From: JAIBJN01 sp963811635
GTDB lineage: Bacteria; Actinomycetota; Thermoleophilia; Gaiellales; Gaiellaceae
Reading direction: 5' to 3'
DNA: 64,000 nt
Assembly: GCA_963811635.1 (NCBI GenBank)
Contig: CAWESB010000013.1
Location: 1 to 64,000 of the forward strand
A model generated the notes under the pieces. The model saw nothing but the letters and a program-made list of their open reading frames with translations. It had not been told where the DNA came from and did no database searches. Below, piece by piece: positions 60,675-64,000 of the stretch (positions within the stretch are counted from its first letter, which is position 1; every line of letters begins with the position of its first letter). A program made the translations under genes and the position numbers.

Positions 60675-61646
60675 GTGGTCCCGTTCGTTGTCCGCCGCGT
60701 CCTCTGGACGATCCCGGTGATCTTCGTCGTCGTGACGATGATCTTCTTCCTCATGCGCTCGATCGGCGGCGATCCGCTGCGTCACGGGCCGCTCGTCGGC
60801 CTGACGAGCGCCGGCGGCTGGCAGAAGTACGGCGACCCTCAGCCGGAGGGCATCCGCACCGCCCAACTCCACAAGTTCGGCCTCGACCTGCCGTGGTACG
60901 AGCAGTACGCGAACTACCTGGAAGGGGTGGCGACGTTCGATTACGGGCCGTCCCTGACCTACCGCGACCGGTCGGTCAACGAGATCCTCGAGGAGCAGAC
61001 GCCGAACTCGCTGCAGCTCGCCGCCCTGGCCCTCGCCTGGGCACTCGCGCTCGGGGTCCCGCTGGGGGTGATCGCAGCGTTCCGGCACGGGTCGGCGCTC
61101 GACGGGGCGATCCGCCTCTTCTCCGGGGCCGGGCTCGCGCTCCCGATCTTCTTCGTGGCGACGCTGCTCGTGTACTTCCTCAGCGTCAGGGCGGGACTCT
61201 TCCCCACCAACGGCTGGACGGAGGGGTGGCGCTACAAGGTCCTGCCCTCGTTCGCGCTCGGCCTCCTGCCGCTCGCGGTCTGCATCCGCCTGGTCCGCGG
61301 CGCCACGCTGGAGACGATGCAGGAGGAGTACGTCGTCGCTGCGCGCGGGCGCGGTCTGCGCCGGCGGCGCGTGCTCCTGGTGCACGTCCTGCGGAACTCG
61401 CTGCTCCCCGTCCTGACCGTGATCGGGCCGATGATCGGCTATCTCGTCACGGGCTCCTTCGTGATCGAGGTGCTCTTCTCGGTGCCGGGAATCTCGCGCT
61501 ACTACGTCGCGTCCGTGCTTGCGCGCGACTACACGGTCGTGCTCGGGATCACCGTGCTCGTGGCGCTGATGATCATCGTCGCGAACCTGATCGTGGACAT
61601 CCTCCAGGCGTACCTCGACCCGCGGATCCGCACGGTGGCGGCCTAG
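60675..61646 (+). CDS. OppB/DppB-type ABC permease
   Basis: A 323-residue permease of the dipeptide/oligopeptide uptake family. The first helix (FVVRRVLWTIPVIFVVVTMI), the EAA-like loop VVAARGRGLRRRRVLLVHVL and the final helices fit OppB. GTG 60675 is chosen since the transmembrane start follows directly. No OppC, ATPase or binding-protein gene is next to it: the following gene is on the other strand. It may therefore need partners elsewhere. Confidence 0.88.
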   Translation: MVPFVVRRVLWTIPVIFVVVTMIFFLMRSIGGDPLRHGPLVGLTSAGGWQKYGDPQPEGIRTAQLHKFGLDLPWYEQYANYLEGVATFDYGPSLTYRDRSVNEILEEQTPNSLQLAALALAWALALGVPLGVIAAFRHGSALDGAIRLFSGAGLALPIFFVATLLVYFLSVRAGLFPTNGWTEGWRYKVLPSFALGLLPLAVCIRLVRGATLETMQEEYVVAARGRGLRRRRVLLVHVLRNSLLPVLTVIGPMIGYLVTGSFVIEVLFSVPGISRYYVASVLARDYTVVLGITVLVALMIIVANLIVDILQAYLDPRIRTVAA

Positions 61647-62254
61647 AGTGGTTCGACGCGGCCGTTGCCGCCCGCGCGGCGGCGGATCTCGGACTCCCGC
61701 TCGACGGCCTCGGCCGCCTGGTTGAGCATCGGGGCGAGGCGGACGACGCGCTCGCGCTCGGAGCGGAGCTCGAGGAGGCCCTGCTTGATCTCGGTGCCGA
61801 AGTCGATGCGCGCGGCGATCTGGTACGCGATCGAGTCGGCGTCGAGGTCGAGGTCGTCCACCTCGACGTCGGCCGCATCGATCACGCGGGCATAGGCGGC
61901 CAGGCAGTCCTCGACCTCGTCTTCGTTGGGCGTGTCCGTCTCGTCCGGCACCTCCTCGATCTCGCCGGTGCTGTAGGCGCGGCCCTCGGTGATACCGAGG
62001 AGCTGGAAGCGCTCGCGTGCCTCGACGACGACATTCAGCCTGCCGTCCGGGAAGCGGTCGGTCACCTCGACGACCGCGCAGCGGACGCCGACGTCGCGCA
62101 TCCCCTCGTCGTCCTCGAGCACGAGGCCGAAATCGGCGCCGAAGTCGAGGCACTCGGAGATGAGCTCGCGGTAGCGCGGCTCGAAGACGTGCAGGGGCGC
62201 CTGCTCGCCCGGAACGAGCACGAGGTTGAGCGGGAAGAGGCCGATCTCGTCCAC
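61643..62254 (-). CDS. Lon N-terminal-domain protein (LON-like substrate-binding)
   Basis: A 203-residue protein made of the Lon substrate-binding domain without ATPase or protease. The landmark IGLFPLNLVLVPGEQAPLHV followed by FEPRYRELISECL is present, as is ERFQLLGITEGRAYSTGEIE. A C-terminal charged helical segment of about 80 residues follows. Such proteins may bind unfolded proteins or help degrade them; the exact role is unknown. GTG 62254 is the start. The 3' end overlaps the permease gene by four bases, and hisC starts 24 bases away in the opposite direction. Confidence 0.85.
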   Translation of the reverse strand: MDEIGLFPLNLVLVPGEQAPLHVFEPRYRELISECLDFGADFGLVLEDDEGMRDVGVRCAVVEVTDRFPDGRLNVVVEARERFQLLGITEGRAYSTGEIEEVPDETDTPNEDEVEDCLAAYARVIDAADVEVDDLDLDADSIAYQIAARIDFGTEIKQGLLELRSERERVVRLAPMLNQAAEAVERESEIRRRAGGNGRVEPL

Positions 62255-62278
62255 AGGCCGACAGGTTAAGGTTTCCTC

Positions 62279-63385
62279 GTGGCCCGCGATCCAATCAGGC
62301 CCGCCCTCTCCGAGCTCGTCCCCTACGAGCCGGGCAAGCCCGTCGAGGAGGTGCAGCGCGAGCTGGGCCTCGAGCGCGTGGTCAAGCTCGCCTCGAACGA
62401 AGGGCAGTTCGGGCCTTTTCCGGCGGCGCTCGCAGCGCTCGAGCGCGGGCTGCCGGAGCTGAACCGCTACCCGGACGGCGGCGCCTACCGCCTGGTCCGG
62501 GGCCTCGCGGAGAAGCACGGCGTCGAGCCGTCCAGCGTGGCCGTGGCCGCTGGCGCCGACGCGATCATCGCCTACCTCTGCCTCGCGACGCTCGATCCCG
62601 GCGACGAGGTCGTCTTCGGGTGGCCCTCGTTCGCGAGCTACCCGCTCGCCGCGATCAAGCTGGGCGCGACCCCCGTGCGCGTGCCGCTCGTCGAGCACCG
62701 CTATGACGTCGAGGCGCTCCTGGCGGCGATCACCGACCGGACGAAGATCGCCTACCTCTGCAACCCGAACAACCCGACCGGGACGATGATCCCCCGGGAC
62801 GAGGTGGACGCCTACTTCGCCCGCGTCCCCGACCACGTCCTCACGGTGCTCGACGAGGCGTACTTCGAGTACCTGGCCGAGCCCGATTACCCGGATGGGA
62901 TCGAGGAGCACGTCAGGGCCGGGCGCAACGTCCTCGTCCTGCGCACCTTCTCCAAGATCTACGGCCTCGCCGGGCTGCGTGTCGGGTACGGCGTCGGCCC
63001 GAAAGTGGTCGTCGACGCAGTCAAGAAGGTGCGGAACGCGTTCGACATCACCCAGCCCGCCCAGGACGCCGCCGTCGCGAGCCTGGGGGACGTGGCCGAG
63101 CTCGAGCGCCGGCGCACCTTCAACGCGGAGTGCCGCGCGCAGCTGGTCGAGCTGTGCTCCGACCTCGAGCTGACGCTTGCGCCGCGCCAGGTCGCGAACT
63201 TCGTCTACGCCGACGTGGGCGAGGACGCGAGGCCCGTGTTCGACGCGCTGCTGCGCGAGGGCGTCATCGTCCGTCCCCTGGCGCCGTTCGGCGCTCCCGG
63301 CGCGATCCGCGTCACGGTCGGGACGAAGGAGGAGAACGAGTTCTTCGCCCAGGCGCTGCGGCGTGTGACGGCGCTGGCCGGCTAG
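62279..63385 (+). CDS. hisC: Histidinol-phosphate aminotransferase
   Basis: A 368-residue PLP aminotransferase in histidine biosynthesis that converts imidazole-acetol phosphate with glutamate to histidinol phosphate. It has LSELVPYEPGKPVEEVQREL, VKLASNEGQFGPFP, the phosphate-binding area ALCNPNNPTGTMIP-like YLCNPNNPTGTMIP, and the PLP lysine in LRTFSKIYGLAGLRVGYG (about residue 226). The pattern fits HisC2-type class I/II enzymes. The other his genes are not nearby. The start is GTG 62279. The stop is adjacent to the start of the meaB-like gene. Confidence 0.92.
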   Translation: MARDPIRPALSELVPYEPGKPVEEVQRELGLERVVKLASNEGQFGPFPAALAALERGLPELNRYPDGGAYRLVRGLAEKHGVEPSSVAVAAGADAIIAYLCLATLDPGDEVVFGWPSFASYPLAAIKLGATPVRVPLVEHRYDVEALLAAITDRTKIAYLCNPNNPTGTMIPRDEVDAYFARVPDHVLTVLDEAYFEYLAEPDYPDGIEEHVRAGRNVLVLRTFSKIYGLAGLRVGYGVGPKVVVDAVKKVRNAFDITQPAQDAAVASLGDVAELERRRTFNAECRAQLVELCSDLELTLAPRQVANFVYADVGEDARPVFDALLREGVIVRPLAPFGAPGAIRVTVGTKEENEFFAQALRRVTALAG

Positions 63386-64000
63386 ATGGCGCGGACCTGG
63401 ACGCTGGACGAGCTCGTGCAGGGCGTCCGCGAGGGCGATCGCCGCGCGCTCGCGCGGGCGATCACGCTCGTCGAGAACGGCGACCCGCTGGCCTATGCGC
63501 TGATCCGCGAGCTCTACCCGGAGACCGGGCGCGCCTACGCGATCGGCATCACCGGCCCGCCCGGCGTGGGCAAGTCGAGCCTGATCAGCGCGCTCGTTCG
63601 GCTGGTCCGCGAGGAGGGAACGAGCGTCGGAGTCGTCTCCGTCGACCCGTCCAGCCCGTTCACGAAGGGCGCGCTCCTGGGCGACCGCATCCGCCTGACC
63701 GACCACTTCCTCGACCCCGACGTCTTCATCCGCTCGATGGGCACGCGCGGCCACCAGGGCGGGCTCGCGGAGACGACGCTGCAGGCGGCGCTCGTGCTCG
63801 ATGCCGCCGGCAAGGACCTGCTGTTCCTGGAGACGGTCGGTGCCGGCCAGAGCGAGGTCGAGGTGATCACGATCGCCGACACCGTCCTCCTCGTGCTCAT
63901 GCCCGGCTCGGGCGACTCGATCCAGGCGCTCAAGGCCGGGATCATGGAGATCCCCGACGTCATCGCCGTCAACAAGCGGGACCACCCGGCCGCGAAGACG
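63386..64000 (+). CDS. meaB: MeaB/ArgK-type GTPase (partial at window edge)
   Basis: The first 205 codons of a G3E GTPase that loads and protects methylmalonyl-CoA mutase-type B12 enzymes. The P-loop GPPGVGKSSLISAL begins near residue 58, VVSVDPSSPFTKGALLGDRI follows, and the switch and Asp motifs are LLFLETVGAGQSEVE and then the NKRD nucleotide-specificity motif (VIAVNKRDHP). ATG 63386 starts it, directly after the hisC stop (GGCTAG then ATG). The 3' end lies beyond the window; an acyl-CoA mutase gene is expected there. Confidence 0.9.
   Translation, partial: MARTWTLDELVQGVREGDRRALARAITLVENGDPLAYALIRELYPETGRAYAIGITGPPGVGKSSLISALVRLVREEGTSVGVVSVDPSSPFTKGALLGDRIRLTDHFLDPDVFIRSMGTRGHQGGLAETTLQAALVLDAAGKDLLFLETVGAGQSEVEVITIADTVLLVLMPGSGDSIQALKAGIMEIPDVIAVNKRDHPAAKT

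Noticed and set aside
1..64000. CRISPR array, tRNA or rRNA genes
   Set aside because: No array of regularly spaced repeats, no cloverleaf with T-loop consensus and no rRNA core sequences were seen on reading both strands. A covariance search could still find a small RNA.

Overview
The window is high-GC (about 70 % by eye) bacterial chromosome with dense, short-spaced genes, many GTG starts and frequent ATGA/GTGA overlaps. An F420-type LLM oxidoreductase, a MoeZ/CysO/CysM/Mec-type sulfur-carrier locus, an Lhr-Nei2 pair, a short SigA and many ECF/NarL regulators point to Actinobacteriota. A deep-branching class such as Thermoleophilia is my best guess, by inference rather than proof. I see no rRNA, tRNA, CRISPR array, insertion sequence or phage gene. 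Several genes are broken by one or two bases, which may be real decay or assembly error.

Layout. 1-8.5 kb: peroxiredoxin, a long ECF sigma factor with a SnoaL-like tail, a STAS protein, a DHA2 drug exporter, an ABC-2 exporter pair and a large TIR-transmembrane-WD40 protein. 8.6-20.5 kb: a membrane protein, several VOC (glyoxalase-fold) genes of which two are frame-broken, a Cys/His-rich lipoprotein, a second DHA2 exporter, tag, another MFS, a compact OLD-type ATPase/TOPRIM protein, a BNR/propeller protein, a cupin and a frame-broken LLM oxidoreductase. 20.6-30.3 kb: flavoprotein, NarL-type two-component pair, a NagA-like amidohydrolase, a CNNM/CorC protein, a VOC remnant, an M20 peptidase, an aldo/keto reductase, a secreted protein, a subtilisin-inhibitor-like lipoprotein, a pterin dehydratase and another lipoprotein.

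30.3-33.1 kb is a complete sulfur-carrier cysteine synthesis operon read leftwards: MoeZ (rhodanese plus E1), a CysO carrier fused in frame to CysM, and a JAMM protease. 33.1-47.8 kb holds a TPR protein, the principal sigma factor with a recognisable promoter, an M20 dipeptidase, proline dehydrogenase, HxlR regulator, YtcJ-type amidohydrolase, a tandem-domain lipoprotein divergent from a cupredoxin, an ECF sigma/membrane propeller pair, two divergent cell-wall peptidases, an acyl-CoA dehydrogenase and an HhH-GPD glycosylase. 47.9-54.7 kb is lhr-nei2 followed by three unknown genes.

54.7-64 kb: agmatinase-family ureohydrolase, then a parA gene overlapping an FtsZ gene that carries a long disordered N-terminal extension and sits where parB would be expected. 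It is followed by a 166-bp imperfect palindrome. The window ends with gamma-glutamyltransferase, a GNAT protein, an orphan OppB-type permease, a Lon-N-domain protein, hisC and the start of meaB.

The most interesting points are the ParA/FtsZ operon with its palindrome, the CysO-CysM fusion beside its presumed processing protease, the TIR-WD40 protein with its unresolved 5' end, the Cys/His-rich lipoprotein, and the number of lightly damaged VOC and LLM genes.
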